From assembly GCF_001506165.1 (NCBI RefSeq), contig NZ_CP011427.1:1798001-1862000 (forward strand): DNA of 64,000 bases, read 5' to 3'. The translations under genes were made by a program, and so were the position numbers. This document shows, in pieces, positions 47,340 through 56,644 of the stretch; position 1 is the stretch's first letter; the number at the start of each line of letters is the position of its first letter. This DNA is from Pantoea vagans. GTDB taxonomy: Bacteria; Pseudomonadota; Gammaproteobacteria; Enterobacterales; Enterobacteriaceae. The notes under the pieces are model-generated. The model was given only the letters and a program-made list of their open reading frames with translations. It had not been told where the DNA came from and did no database searches.

Positions 47340-47368
47340 AAGGGCGACCCGAGGGTCGCCCTTGTTGT
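47340..47368. terminator. pntB/uspE bidirectional terminator
   Basis: AAGGGCGACCC (47340-47350) and GGGTCGCCCTT (47353-47363) form a long perfect inverted repeat. The plus-strand tail is TGTTGTTTT. Confidence 0.85.
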
Positions 47369-47369
47369 T

Positions 47370-48326
47370 TTAATCGTCTTCGTCTTCTTCGTCGTCGTAA
47401 TCAATCGGCGATTTAAAATCGTCAGGTTTGATCGCCAACAAATCACAGCGCAGGTGGTCAATCACCTGTTCCGCGGTATTTCCCAAAAACGCTGCGGATA
47501 AGCCGGTACGCCCAATGGTGCCCAGCACCACAATCCCGGCTTCCAGATGTGAAGCGATATCCGGAATGACTTCCTCGGGCAAACCTTTTGCCACGTGGGT
47601 AAACTCTTCGCCGATGGAGAATTTCTGCCGTAAGGCTTTCATGGCCACCAGATGCTGGCCGCGGATCGCGTCGTTATAAACGCTAGGGTCGAAGTCTGGC
47701 AACTCGATAGCGATGTTGATAGGGGTGATCGGATAGGCGCCGACCAGGTGAACTTCCGTGTGGTTGACCATGTCGGCCAACAGCGCGGTTTCGCGGATCA
47801 ATTTCTGATTAAGCTCATCATGATGGGGTTCTTCGCTCGCCAAATTGACCGCCACCACTGCTTTACCGCCTTCCGGCCAGGGCTGATCTTTTACCATCCA
47901 CACTGGGCAAGGGCATTTACGCAACAGATGCCAGTCGGTAGGGGTAAAAATCACCGCTTCCAAGCGATCATGCTGGTGGGCCATTTTCAGCACTAAGTCA
48001 TGCTGATGCGCCATCACTTCCTGAATAATCGCCTCGTAAGGTCGGTTGTGCCACACCACGGCGATTTCGATGTCAACGCCAGCATCCAGATAGGCATGGG
48101 CCTGTTGGCGAATCCACTCGGTACGTTGGCTGATCACCCCTTTACGCATGTTGGACCGCTCATCAGGCGACAACAAGGTGGTCATTTCATAGGAAAAGTC
48201 GTAGATAGGCAGGAAAGCTTTGATTTTTCCGCCGATACGTTGATTGAGATACACCGCACGGCGCAGCGCGGGTTGGTCATCCTGCTGGGCGTCAATCACA
48301 ACCAGAATATTTTGGTACCGGGACAT
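47370..48326 (-). CDS. uspE: Universal stress protein UspE
   Basis: Tandem-domain universal stress protein induced in stationary phase and stress; it influences motility and aggregation in E. coli. The product has 318 residues, with Usp domain 1 about 3-150 and domain 2 about 155-300. A nucleotide-loop-like G-x2-G-x9 segment ([20 protein letters not shown]) ends domain 2. The tail is highly acidic (DDEEDEDD). It sits downstream of fnr on the same strand, as in E. coli. Confidence 0.95.
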   Translation of the reverse strand: MSRYQNILVVIDAQQDDQPALRRAVYLNQRIGGKIKAFLPIYDFSYEMTTLLSPDERSNMRKGVISQRTEWIRQQAHAYLDAGVDIEIAVVWHNRPYEAIIQEVMAHQHDLVLKMAHQHDRLEAVIFTPTDWHLLRKCPCPVWMVKDQPWPEGGKAVVAVNLASEEPHHDELNQKLIRETALLADMVNHTEVHLVGAYPITPINIAIELPDFDPSVYNDAIRGQHLVAMKALRQKFSIGEEFTHVAKGLPEEVIPDIASHLEAGIVVLGTIGRTGLSAAFLGNTAEQVIDHLRCDLLAIKPDDFKSPIDYDDEEDEDD

Positions 48327-48404
48327 AAGGCAATCTCCTCAAACCAAAGCAAGTTGGATTAAAGATAGCCTAAGTTGGCGCAGGGCAGAAGGGGAAAAGT
48401 TGTT

Positions 48405-48438
48405 GCCGGATCAATAAAATAACATTTATCGACCCGGC
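48405..48438 (-). terminator. Inverted repeat after fnr
   Basis: GCCGGATCAATAAA and TTTATCGACCCGGC form an imperfect 14-bp stem with a short loop between fnr and uspE. No strong T run follows on the minus strand, so it may be only a partial terminator. Confidence 0.5.
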
Positions 48439-48444
48439 ACAGAA

Positions 48445-49197
48445 TCAGGCGGCTTGTTCAGTCTGTCCAGCCAGTTCTGCTAACAATGCATGATTTTCAA
48501 TGGTGATGTATTTGCCTTTTACTGCCAGCATACCGCTTTTCTGGAAGCGGCCCAGCAAACGGCTGATGGTTTCTACCGTTAGTCCCAGATAGTTACCAAT
48601 GTCGCCGCGTGTCATGGTCAAACGGAACTCACGCTGTGAGAAACCACGCTGACCGAAACGGCGCGACAGGTTCCAGACAAAAGCAGCCAGGCGCTCTTCC
48701 GCATTCTTTTTCGATAGCAACAGGATCATGTCCTGATCGCCTTTAATCTCGCCACTCATCAGACGCATCATCTGCTGGCGCAGTGCGGGCATTTTACCGG
48801 AAAGGTCGTCGAGGGTTTCAAAAGGAATTTCACACACCATAGCCGTTTCAAGCGCTTGGGCGAAGCTGGGGTGATGCGCGCCGACAATGGCATCAAAGCC
48901 GACCAGATCTCCGGCAAGATGGAAACCAGTAATTTGTTCGTCACCCTGTTCAGTAATGGTGTAGCTTTTAATGGTTCCGGAGCGGATAGCGTAAAGCGAT
49001 TTCAGTTCATCACCGGCTTTGAACAGCGTCTGGCCTTTCTGAATCGGCTTTTTGCGTTCGATGATATTATCCAGCTGATCAAGTTCGTGTTCGTTCAGCG
49101 TGAAGGGAATACACAATTGGCTAATGCTGCAATCCTGACAATGGATGGCACAACCGCCTGACTGAATACGTCGAATGCTGCGTTTTTCCTGGATCAT
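48445..49197 (-). CDS. fnr: FNR, oxygen-sensing global regulator
   Basis: CRP-family regulator whose [4Fe-4S] cluster is lost in oxygen; it activates anaerobic genes and represses aerobic ones. The product has 250 residues. Cluster ligands Cys20, Cys23, Cys29 and Cys122 are all present ([11 protein letters not shown] and MVCEIPF). The cNMP-like domain and the helix-turn-helix ([20 protein letters not shown]) with the E-x2-S-R DNA-reading set follow. Here it would control fnrS directly. Confidence 0.98.
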   Translation of the reverse strand: MIQEKRSIRRIQSGGCAIHCQDCSISQLCIPFTLNEHELDQLDNIIERKKPIQKGQTLFKAGDELKSLYAIRSGTIKSYTITEQGDEQITGFHLAGDLVGFDAIVGAHHPSFAQALETAMVCEIPFETLDDLSGKMPALRQQMMRLMSGEIKGDQDMILLLSKKNAEERLAAFVWNLSRRFGQRGFSQREFRLTMTRGDIGNYLGLTVETISRLLGRFQKSGMLAVKGKYITIENHALLAELAGQTEQAA

Positions 49198-49217
49198 ATA
49201 GGTTCGCTCGGTGATTA

Positions 49218-49231
49218 TTGACTGCCGTCAA
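49218..49231 (-). promoter_or_regulatory. FNR-like palindrome upstream of fnr
   Basis: TTGACTGCCGTCAA is a perfect palindrome with FNR geometry (5-4-5). It differs from TTGAT-N4-ATCAA by one symmetrical pair. It lies 21 bp before the fnr start, where FNR autorepression is known in E. coli. Confidence 0.6.
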
Positions 49232-49493
49232 TTTTAACATTTTTATTGGTTAAGGGAACTCATCCGAGCAGTAATAATCCTAAAAACCCCACTAAAGGCG
49301 GGTATTCCTGCATTTACGCAACCTGGATGCCAACGCATTTATTGATCTGGCACGTTTTCTTTCCATGTTTACATCTGTTCACAGCTTGTCATCAGACAAA
49401 ACGTGACAGATGTGATGCTAAAAATCCTTTGCTACTATTTTGCTTTTGAGCGGCATGTTGCGTTCAGCAAACCACCAGGCGTGAGACGAAACC

Positions 49494-50060
49494 ATGAACC
49501 TTGACGATGAAGACCTTTTCCGGGATGCCATGGGCGATGTGACACCACTGAAAGATTGCGCTAACACCCAATGGCTGCGCGCACCCTCGACCAAAGAACC
49601 GCGCGCTGCGCAATTGAGTGATGAAGATGAAAATTTCCTGACCCGAGGCTTTCTCGACATTATTCCACTGACGACGCCGCTGGAATATAAAACAGAAGGG
49701 GTTCAGCAGGGCGTACTGGATAAAATGCGACAGGGGAAATACCCGCTGGATGCCAGTCTGAATCTGCTGCGGCAGCCAGTGGAAACTTGCCGTCAGTCGT
49801 TGTTTAGTTTTATGCGACAAGCTCAGAAACAAGGGTTGCGTAATCTGCTGATTATCCATGGCAAAGGCCGTGACGATGAATCACATGCCAATATCGTGCG
49901 TAGCTATCTGGCGCGCTGGCTACCTGAATTCGAAGAGGTGCAAAGTTTTTGCATCGCTCAGCCGCAGCATGGTGGTGGTGGCGCACTCTACGTCGGCTTA
50001 CGTAAAACCGAACAGGCACGCCAGGATAACCGTGAGCGCCACGCCAAGCGCAGCCGTTAG
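49494..50060 (+). CDS. smrA: SmrA, Smr-domain endonuclease
   Basis: 188 residues; the short Smr protein formerly YdaL, a DNA/RNA nicking nuclease in vitro. The Smr domain (about 83-172) has the conserved DASLNLLRQPVE start, LLIIHGKGRDDE with the HGxG motif, and GGGGALYVGL. The N terminus is acidic (MNLDDEDLFRDAM). It ends directly against the convergent ydcI gene. The 296 bp upstream, shared with fnr, contain no further gene that I can see. Confidence 0.93.
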   Translation: MNLDDEDLFRDAMGDVTPLKDCANTQWLRAPSTKEPRAAQLSDEDENFLTRGFLDIIPLTTPLEYKTEGVQQGVLDKMRQGKYPLDASLNLLRQPVETCRQSLFSFMRQAQKQGLRNLLIIHGKGRDDESHANIVRSYLARWLPEFEEVQSFCIAQPQHGGGGALYVGLRKTEQARQDNRERHAKRSR

Positions 50061-50981
50061 TCAGGTGTGGAATTTACGAATGGTCGCCATCAGCACTTCG
50101 GCACTGAGGCTAAGGCTACTCGCGCTTCGCGTAATGATCCCGACCGGTTCTCCCGGTCCCGGTGAGTTAATCGGAAGTGCCGCGACGGCCTGATGGCTCA
50201 AATCTTCTTTAATGGCACCAGATGGCACAAACCACACATAGTCATAGCGCAGTGCCAGTTGACGGGCGAGGGAAGTCGATGATGTTTCCACGCAGTTGGC
50301 GGGAAGAGAACAACCCTGTTCATCCAGCATATGCTGCGCGATGCGGCGCGGCGCGGTGCCTTCTGGTGAAATCACCACCGGCCACTGCATGGCGCGCGAC
50401 AGCGTGACGTTGTCACTTAAAAGCGGATGCTCAGGGCGTACCACCAGCTTTAGTGACTCCAGGAACAGCAACTCATAAGTGAGTCCCGCCATCATTTCAC
50501 TGTCCGCCATACGACCAATGCCGATATCAAATTCTCCGGCACGCAGACCCGCCAGCAGCACATTGTTGTGCAAGGTTGCAACCTGCACTGTGGTATTGGG
50601 CTGTTGCTCATGGAATCGGTCAAGAATCTGCGGCAGCATCCCCATCGCCGCGGTAGTCAGAGCACCCAGGCGGATCACCACAGGCCGACCGGGCTGAGGG
50701 GCGTTGAAACTTTGGCCCGCATGATTGAGTGCATCCAGCACTTTCACCGCATGGACCAGAAATTGCTCGCCCAGCGTGGTGAGTTGCGCGCCGAGGCGAC
50801 CGCGTTCAAACAGCCGTGCTCCTGCCAGCTCTTCCAGCTCGTTGAGCGTTTTGGAAAGCGCAGGTTGGCTGAGATTCAGGGTTTCAGCCGCGCGCCCCAA
50901 GGTCCCTTGTTGTGCGACAGCCACAAAGGTGTGTAAATGGCGCAAGCGAATGCGCTGATTGAAAAGGATATTTTTGTCCAT
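50061..50981 (-). CDS. ydcI: YdcI, LysR-family regulator
   Basis: LysR-type regulator with the N terminus FNQRIRLRHLHTFVAVAQQG and onward, nearly identical to E. coli YdcI. ATG 50981 gives 306 residues; another ATG lies 12 bp upstream. The helix-turn-helix is GTLGRAAETLNLSQPALSKT; the effector domain covers about 95-300. YdcI is a conserved autoregulator linked to acid tolerance in Salmonella. In E. coli it lies divergently next to ydcJ; here an MFS gene and an ERIC element separate them. It resembles PcaQ less closely. Confidence 0.93.
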   Translation of the reverse strand: MDKNILFNQRIRLRHLHTFVAVAQQGTLGRAAETLNLSQPALSKTLNELEELAGARLFERGRLGAQLTTLGEQFLVHAVKVLDALNHAGQSFNAPQPGRPVVIRLGALTTAAMGMLPQILDRFHEQQPNTTVQVATLHNNVLLAGLRAGEFDIGIGRMADSEMMAGLTYELLFLESLKLVVRPEHPLLSDNVTLSRAMQWPVVISPEGTAPRRIAQHMLDEQGCSLPANCVETSSTSLARQLALRYDYVWFVPSGAIKEDLSHQAVAALPINSPGPGEPVGIITRSASSLSLSAEVLMATIRKFHT

Positions 50982-51273
50982 AACCCTCAACATAATGAGT
51001 TTTAGCGGGTGGCGGCAACTGAAAAAGGGGAATTATGTTAACTTCACTGCAAAATTATATTAACAAAATCGGCAATCCGTACCGGTTTGACTAACGCATT
51101 GTAATCATTTGATAAATTGAAAACGCATTTCAGGGCAAAACTATCACCTGTTGTAATATCAACTGCTTAAACTCGCAAAATTTGAATAATTCTCAGTTAC
51201 ACTCAAAAATCCTGCCCGTTATTGTTAACGATGAGCTATCATTAGCGCCGTTTTTTTTACCAAAACTGATGAT

Positions 51274-51431
51274 ATACCCTAAATAATTCGAATTTCAGCA
51301 CAAAAGCGCTTGCGCTGGCCCGCAGGCCAAATCACGTGGCAAGTGGGTGAATCCCCGGGAGCTTACATCAGTAAGTGAGTGGGGTGAGCACGCGCAGCCA
51401 ACGCAACTGCGGTTCGAAGTATGACGGGTAT
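51274..51431. repeat. ERIC element (copy 2), in the MFS gene leader
   Basis: 158 bp with ends ATACCCTAAATAATTCGAA and TTCGAAGTATGACGGGTAT and core halves GTGAATCCCCGGGAGCTTAC and AGTAAGTGAGTGGGGTGAGC, each within one or two bases of the ERIC consensus. It is about 30 bp longer than the standard element because of extra sequence with its own palindrome (GGCCCGCAGGCC) near 51315-51345. It ends 28 bp before the start codon of the MFS gene, so it must lie in that gene's promoter or 5' leader. Confidence 0.93.
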
Positions 51432-51458
51432 AGACGATGAAAGTGCAGGAGTTAATCC

Positions 51459-52793
51459 GTGACCAGCGTTGAAGCCGTAGATGTTCGCCAGCTCATTAAT
51501 CAGAGTGCGCTCAGTCGCTGGCAAAAGCGCCTGATTGCACTGTGCTTCATCGTTGTGGCATTGGATGGTATGGACATTGCGCTGATGGGCTTTATTGCCC
51601 CGACATTGAAAGTCAGTTGGGGCGTAACCAACCATCAACTCGGCATGGTGATCAGTGCAGCACTGATCGGGCTGGCGTTAGGCGCGATGGTTGCTGGGCC
51701 ACTAGCCGATCGCTATGGCCGCCGGGTCATGATATTACTCAGCGTCGGCTTCTTTGGTTTGTGGACGCTGGCAACCGCCATGGCGCAAAACGTGGAACAG
51801 ATGATGCTGTTCCGTTTTCTTACCGGCCTGGGGTTGGGGGCGGCGATGCCGAATGTCGGGACGCTGGTGGCGGAATACGCACCTGAGCGCCGCCGCTCTT
51901 TCATCATTACCGTGGTGTTTTGTGGCTTTACCTTTGGTGCCGCCTCCGGTGGATTTGCCGCATCCTGGTTGCTACCTCGCTATGACTGGCATTCGGTGAT
52001 GCTGATGGGCGGCGTGTTGCCCTTGGTTGTGCTGCCATTCTTGTTGCGCGGTTTACCTGAGTCGGTGCGGTTTCTGATCAGTCGCCGTGCGCCTGCTGCA
52101 CGCATTCATGCCATTCTTGAACGTATGTTGCCTGGCGCGGTCCAGCCTGAAAGCCATTATCAATCCAGTGAACATGTCGCCGTGCGTCGAGGTGCGGTGG
52201 CCACGGTGGTGTCATCGCGCTACTTGTTTGGCAGCCTGATGCTGTGGGGCGGCTACTTTATGGGCTTGTTCCTGGTGTATCTGATCGGCAGTTGGATGCC
52301 ATCACTCATTAATACTTTGGGCATGTCCGTCACGGAAGCAGCTATTGTCACCGCCATGTATCAGGCGGGCGGTACCGTGGGTTCGCTGTTTGCCGGTTGG
52401 CTGATGGACCGCATCAATGCCAATATCGCTCTGGCAGTGATCTATTTCTGTGGGGGTATTGCGATAGTCGCGCTGGGCTTCTCACCGGCTGAGGTGGGCT
52501 TAATGAGCGCGATTGCCTTCTTCAGTGGCTTCTGTTTCAACGGGGCCAATACTGGCATGAATGCCTTATCCGCCAGCTATTATCCTACGCATGCACGTGC
52601 TACCGGGTCCAGTTGGATGCACGGCGTTGGGCGCGTGGGGGCAATTATGAGCGCGTTTGTAGGCGCAGAGTTGCTTTCTCTCGGCTGGTCCTTCAGCCAG
52701 ATTTTCCTGTTGCTGGCAATCCCGGCCGTTTTGACCACCATCATGCTGGCGTTGAAGTGTCGTTTTGGTGACCAGGCCGAGCGGCTTGAGTGA
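51459..52793 (+). CDS. MFS transporter, aromatic-acid:H+ symporter type
   Basis: 444 residues with 12 transmembrane helices. The AAHS-family signature LDGMDIALMGFIAPTL lies in TM1 and the MFS motif GPLADRYGRRVMI in the loop after TM2. Relatives (PcaK, BenK, MhpT) import aromatic or other organic acids with protons. It starts at GTG 51459 with AGGAG 6 nt upstream. It sits between ydcI and ydcJ, 88 bp before ydcJ on the same strand, and is probably co-transcribed with it. The substrate cannot be told from sequence. Confidence 0.88.
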   Translation: MTSVEAVDVRQLINQSALSRWQKRLIALCFIVVALDGMDIALMGFIAPTLKVSWGVTNHQLGMVISAALIGLALGAMVAGPLADRYGRRVMILLSVGFFGLWTLATAMAQNVEQMMLFRFLTGLGLGAAMPNVGTLVAEYAPERRRSFIITVVFCGFTFGAASGGFAASWLLPRYDWHSVMLMGGVLPLVVLPFLLRGLPESVRFLISRRAPAARIHAILERMLPGAVQPESHYQSSEHVAVRRGAVATVVSSRYLFGSLMLWGGYFMGLFLVYLIGSWMPSLINTLGMSVTEAAIVTAMYQAGGTVGSLFAGWLMDRINANIALAVIYFCGGIAIVALGFSPAEVGLMSAIAFFSGFCFNGANTGMNALSASYYPTHARATGSSWMHGVGRVGAIMSAFVGAELLSLGWSFSQIFLLLAIPAVLTTIMLALKCRFGDQAERLE

Positions 52794-52881
52794 CAGGGCG
52801 ATCACAGTTCGACGAAATTCTCCCACGGCGTTAAAGGGTTGATCTACATTAGCAACAATCCTTTAGCCCGAGGTGATGACC

Positions 52882-54219
52882 ATGGAAAACCTTCTCACCA
52901 GCGATGCCATTCGCACGCTGTTCTCCCAGGCCATGTCCAGTATGTATCAGCAAGAAGTGCCTCAGTATGGCACGCTGACGCAACTGGTCACCGCCGTGAA
53001 TGAACGCACGCTGGAAGCCAATCCCGCCTTAAAAAACCGCCTGGCAGCCGCCGATGAACTGACCCGTCTAAGCGTTGAACGCCATGGTGCGATTCGTGTG
53101 GGAACGGCTGCTGAACTCAGTATGCTACGGCAGATGTTTGCTGTAATGGGTATGGAACCGGTGGGGTATTACGATCTGTCCCAGGCGGGTGTGCCGGTTC
53201 ACTCTACGGCTTTTCGTCCTGTCAGCGACAGTGCGCTGCGGCGTAATCCCTTCCGCGTCTTTACCTCCTTGCTGCGACTGGAATTGATTGATGATCCGGC
53301 ATTGCGCGAACAGGCCGCTGCGATTTTAGCGGCGCGGGATATTTTCACTGCAGAGTGTCGAGCGTTAATTGCCCGGCATCAGCAACAGGGTGGATTAGAT
53401 GCCGCTGATGCGGCCCGTTTCGTCAAAGAGGCACTGGAAACCTTCCGCTGGCATGCCCATACCACGGTGGACAGTAACACTTACCACGCCTTGTCTCAGC
53501 AGCATCGTCTGGTGGCTGATGTTGTGTGCTTCCAGGGCTGTCACATTAACCATCTCACACCGCGCACCCTTGATATTGACCGCGTGCAAGCGCTGATGCC
53601 CTCACGCGGTATTGATCCGAAAACGCTGATTGAGGGGCCACCTCAACGGCAGGTGCCGATTTTGCTCCGTCAAACCAGCTTTAAAGCGCTGGAAGAGGCA
53701 GTGCATTTTAACGATGGATCGCCGGGTACCCACACGGCGCGCTTTGGTGAGATTGAGCAGCGCGGTGCCGCATTGACGCCGAAAGGCCGTGCACTCTATG
53801 ACCGTCTGTTGGCGGAAGCGGGAACCGGCCGCGACAACCAGCATCATCAGCAGCATCTCAGTGCCGTATTTCGTGACTTTCCCGATGTTGAGGACTCGCT
53901 GCGGGAGCAGGAGCTGGCATGGTTCCGCTACCGTTTAACCGATAAAGGGGAACATCAGCGTCCACAGCCGGGTGAAAGCGTGGCGCAGTTGCTCGCTGAG
54001 GGGCGGTTGCAGGCCGAGCCAATTATCTATGAAGATTTTCTGCCAGTGAGTGCAGCGGGCATTTTCCAGTCTAATCTGGGTGATGAAGTGCAGGCGCGTA
54101 GCGCCGGAAATGCCAGTCGCGCGGATTTTGAAGCCGCCTTGGGTGCAAAGGTGCAAGACGAAATGGCGCTCTATCAGCAGATGCAACAGCGCAGTCTGGC
54201 GCGTTGCGGCATTGTCTAA
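52882..54219 (+). CDS. ydcJ: YdcJ, 2-oxoadipate dioxygenase/decarboxylase family (HglS-like)
   Basis: DUF1338 VOC-fold iron enzyme. The characterised Pseudomonas homologue HglS converts 2-oxoadipate to D-2-hydroxyglutarate in lysine catabolism. The product has 445 residues from ATG 52882 (GAGGTG 6 nt upstream); GTG and ATG codons just before are alternatives. Likely metal ligands are His68 (ERHGAIRVG), His224 (CHINHLTPRTLD) and Glu290 (RFGEIEQRG). It is close to E. coli YdcJ along its whole length. The physiological substrate in enterobacteria is not settled. Confidence 0.92.
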   Translation: MENLLTSDAIRTLFSQAMSSMYQQEVPQYGTLTQLVTAVNERTLEANPALKNRLAAADELTRLSVERHGAIRVGTAAELSMLRQMFAVMGMEPVGYYDLSQAGVPVHSTAFRPVSDSALRRNPFRVFTSLLRLELIDDPALREQAAAILAARDIFTAECRALIARHQQQGGLDAADAARFVKEALETFRWHAHTTVDSNTYHALSQQHRLVADVVCFQGCHINHLTPRTLDIDRVQALMPSRGIDPKTLIEGPPQRQVPILLRQTSFKALEEAVHFNDGSPGTHTARFGEIEQRGAALTPKGRALYDRLLAEAGTGRDNQHHQQHLSAVFRDFPDVEDSLREQELAWFRYRLTDKGEHQRPQPGESVAQLLAEGRLQAEPIIYEDFLPVSAAGIFQSNLGDEVQARSAGNASRADFEAALGAKVQDEMALYQQMQQRSLARCGIV

Positions 54220-54228
54220 GCTTGAGAA

Positions 54229-54276
54229 AGCCGGCCTGTGGAGGGGCAATCCCCTCCATCGGACCGGCTATTTTTT
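54229..54276. terminator. ydcJ terminator
   Basis: Nested stems (AGCCGG at 54229-54234 with CCGGCT at 54264-54269, and GGAGGGG with CCCCTCC inside) are followed by six Ts. It also stands at the end of the convergent DoxX gene. Confidence 0.88.
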
Positions 54277-54286
54277 CTTCTATTAT

Positions 54287-54721
54287 TTATTGCAGGCGCG
54301 AATCACGCACCAGCGTGTACTTCCCGGCACCCAAAAACATGATGGCAAGCGCGCCAAGCAAATAAAGGGCTTCTGTTTCCAGAGACCAGGCACCCACATC
54401 CGTGCGATGCCAGATGGCGCCCATTTTTACCAGTAAGGTCGCGACAATCATATTCACCGCAATAATGAAGGCCGCTGGGCGCGTCATTAAACCGATGATC
54501 ACCATCACAGGTGCCACTATTTCCCCGATGTAAGCACCGTAAGCGATGAAACCTGGCATACCTTTTACGGCCAGCAAATGGGCTATCCAGTCGACGCCAT
54601 GCATCACTTTGAATTCGCCATGAAACAGTAGCAGGCCGCCAAATGTGAGACGTAACAGCAGTTTACCGAAATCCGGGTGATCACTCATCCGGTTGAACAT
54701 CTGATTGATTCCACCGAACAT
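54287..54721 (-). CDS. DoxX-family membrane protein
   Basis: 144 residues with four transmembrane helices (about 20-36, 57-77, 82-102 and 116-134). It shows the DoxX pattern LLLRLTFGGLLLFHGEFKVM and GAYIGEIVAPVMVIIGLMTR. DoxX proteins are quinone- or redox-linked membrane proteins of mostly unknown role; E. coli YphA is a relative. GGAGAAG lies before the ATG. It stands alone, between ydcJ and a divergent esterase gene. Confidence 0.85.
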   Translation of the reverse strand: MFGGINQMFNRMSDHPDFGKLLLRLTFGGLLLFHGEFKVMHGVDWIAHLLAVKGMPGFIAYGAYIGEIVAPVMVIIGLMTRPAAFIIAVNMIVATLLVKMGAIWHRTDVGAWSLETEALYLLGALAIMFLGAGKYTLVRDSRLQ

Positions 54722-54913
54722 CGCGCTTCTCCGTCTCGCCAGGTTAACTTAAAACTTTAGAACAAATTGCCATGCCAGGGTTAGCCAAAAAATTTGATGG
54801 TGTTGTTCAGTGGATCGAATGCTGCTTCGGCTTAATCTGCAAATGCTTTCGGAACATGGACATTCGTGCAAGGCCTGCAAATAATGGAACTACGCATTAT
54901 CCGGGAACCCGAG

Positions 54914-56431
54914 ATGAAAAACGAACGACGTCTGAGGATTATGACCGCAGAGGGCGAACTCAGAGGCCTGATTGATGATGATCTCTTTGTCTTCAAGGGA
55001 ATACCTTACGCCGCCGCGCCGGTAGGCGAATTACGCTGGCGTCCACCGCAGCCGGTCGCCCCCTGGAAAACGGTGCGTGATGCCACCGAGTGGGGCAATG
55101 CCAGTTGGCAGAATCGTGACTATTGTGTGGCCGTTGGCGGTGGTGATCCGGGCTGTTTTAGTGAGGACTGCCTTTACCTTAATATCTGGACGCCGGACGT
55201 CGAGCCTTCGCACCCGATGCCCGTGATGGTTTGGCTGCATGGCGGCGGCTTTACCATCGGCGCTGGCAGCCTCGATCCCTACCGTGGTAAAGCCCTGGCA
55301 GCGCAGGGCGTGATTGTGGTGACGCTCAATTATCGTTTGGGCCATTTCGGTTTCTTTGCGCATCCTGCGCTGGATGCCGAATATCAGGCCAAATCGGTAG
55401 TCAATAATTTCGCCCTGTTAGACCAAATCGCGGCATTGCAGTGGGTTCAGCGTAATATTCCGGCATTTGGCGGCGATCGCCATAATATCACGCTGTTCGG
55501 CGAGTCTTCGGGGGCGCGCAGCGTGCTGTCGCTGTGTTGTTCACCCTTGGCAGAAGGGCTGTTTCACAAAGGGATTGTGCAGAGTGCTTATAGCTTGCCG
55601 GATGTGCCACGTAAAAAAGCGCAGCAGATTGGTAAGCAGGTCGCGGCACACTTTGGTTTGCCCGAACAGGCCACTGCAGCGCAATTGCGTGAATTACCTG
55701 CCGACCAGTTTTGGTCGTTGCAGCGATCGCTGGGATTAGGACCGGTGGCAATCAGTGGTGATACGGTATTGCCTAAACCGATGCTGGACACTTTTATGGC
55801 AGGCAAACAGCATCGCGTGCCGCTGATGGTGGGTAGCAACAGTGATGAAGCCAGCGTGTTGGACTATTTTGGTGTTGATGCCGCGCAGGTGTTGCAGCAG
55901 ATGCGTAAGAAAAACCGCTTTAGTTATAGCCTGATGAAATGGTTATACGATATTCATGACGATACGTTATTAGGCCGCTCGGTAGCGCGGGACATGGCCT
56001 TCACGGTGATGCCATTGCTGGTCGCGCAATCTCAACACGATATTGGAATGCCGGCCTGGCGTTACTGGTTCGACTATGTCTCAGAGAATGCACGCGATCT
56101 CTATCCACACGGCACCTGGCACGGCAATGAAATTCCTTATGTGTTCAATACGCTTTGCACGCTGACACCGCCGGTAGCGCAGGCTTACACCGAGACGGAT
56201 CAAGCTTTCGCGCGAAAGGTCAGCGCGTTTTGGGTCACTTTTGCGCGTGATGCCACGGAATTTAGTTCGGAACTGCGGGGTGAGTTAGCCTGGCCGGTTT
56301 GGCGACCGCATGCAGACCTGACTTTAGCGTTTGGTCACGACGGTCAGCCTCAGTCAGTATTAAAGGCGAAATTTATGCGAGGACGCCTGCGACTGTTCCG
56401 CATGATGATGCGCAACCACGTCAAACTTTGA
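54914..56431 (+). CDS. Type-B carboxylesterase
   Basis: 505 residues of the carboxylesterase/lipase type-B family (PnbA-like), hydrolysing esters or amides. Oxyanion-hole motif WLHGGGF at 108-113, nucleophile Ser198 in GESSGA, the acid in SNSDEASV and catalytic His in TWHGNEIPY are present. There is no signal peptide, so it is probably cytosolic. Possible starts are ATG 54914 and ATG 54941; the first is used, with moderate certainty. The substrate is unknown; its neighbours give no clear hint. Confidence 0.88.
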   Translation: MKNERRLRIMTAEGELRGLIDDDLFVFKGIPYAAAPVGELRWRPPQPVAPWKTVRDATEWGNASWQNRDYCVAVGGGDPGCFSEDCLYLNIWTPDVEPSHPMPVMVWLHGGGFTIGAGSLDPYRGKALAAQGVIVVTLNYRLGHFGFFAHPALDAEYQAKSVVNNFALLDQIAALQWVQRNIPAFGGDRHNITLFGESSGARSVLSLCCSPLAEGLFHKGIVQSAYSLPDVPRKKAQQIGKQVAAHFGLPEQATAAQLRELPADQFWSLQRSLGLGPVAISGDTVLPKPMLDTFMAGKQHRVPLMVGSNSDEASVLDYFGVDAAQVLQQMRKKNRFSYSLMKWLYDIHDDTLLGRSVARDMAFTVMPLLVAQSQHDIGMPAWRYWFDYVSENARDLYPHGTWHGNEIPYVFNTLCTLTPPVAQAYTETDQAFARKVSAFWVTFARDATEFSSELRGELAWPVWRPHADLTLAFGHDGQPQSVLKAKFMRGRLRLFRMMMRNHVKL

Positions 56432-56560
56432 TAAGTGCGCTAATAGTGAAATTGCGCAAATGATTTTTTAAGGCAAATTTCCCGCTAACCCATTGATTAA
56501 TATTGTTAGCCAATTCTATCCGCCTTAAGCAGCCAGCAATTAATTAGCTTGTTAAACCGT

Positions 56561-56587
56561 TACATTTTCCCTAACCGATGCCGATAA
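56561..56587 (+). promoter_or_regulatory. FliA (sigma-28) promoter of the chemoreceptor gene
   Basis: TACA-N15-GCCGATAA matches the flagellar sigma-28 consensus TAAA-N15-GCCGATAA with one mismatch and exact spacing. It lies about 58 bp before the chemoreceptor start. Confidence 0.85.
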
Positions 56588-56644
56588 ACGCAATATGCCC
56601 TATTTTATCGGGCCTCCTTCGCGTTTCACACCAAGGGATTATGT

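Noticed and set aside
49346..49362. TGGCAC upstream of smrA as a sigma-54 promoter
   Set aside because: The -12 element lacks the needed GC at the correct spacing and no enhancer-binding regulator is linked.
50061..50981. LysR gene first read as PcaQ because an aromatic-acid importer is adjacent
   Set aside because: The N-terminal sequence and the nearby ydcJ match YdcI far better; no pca genes are present.
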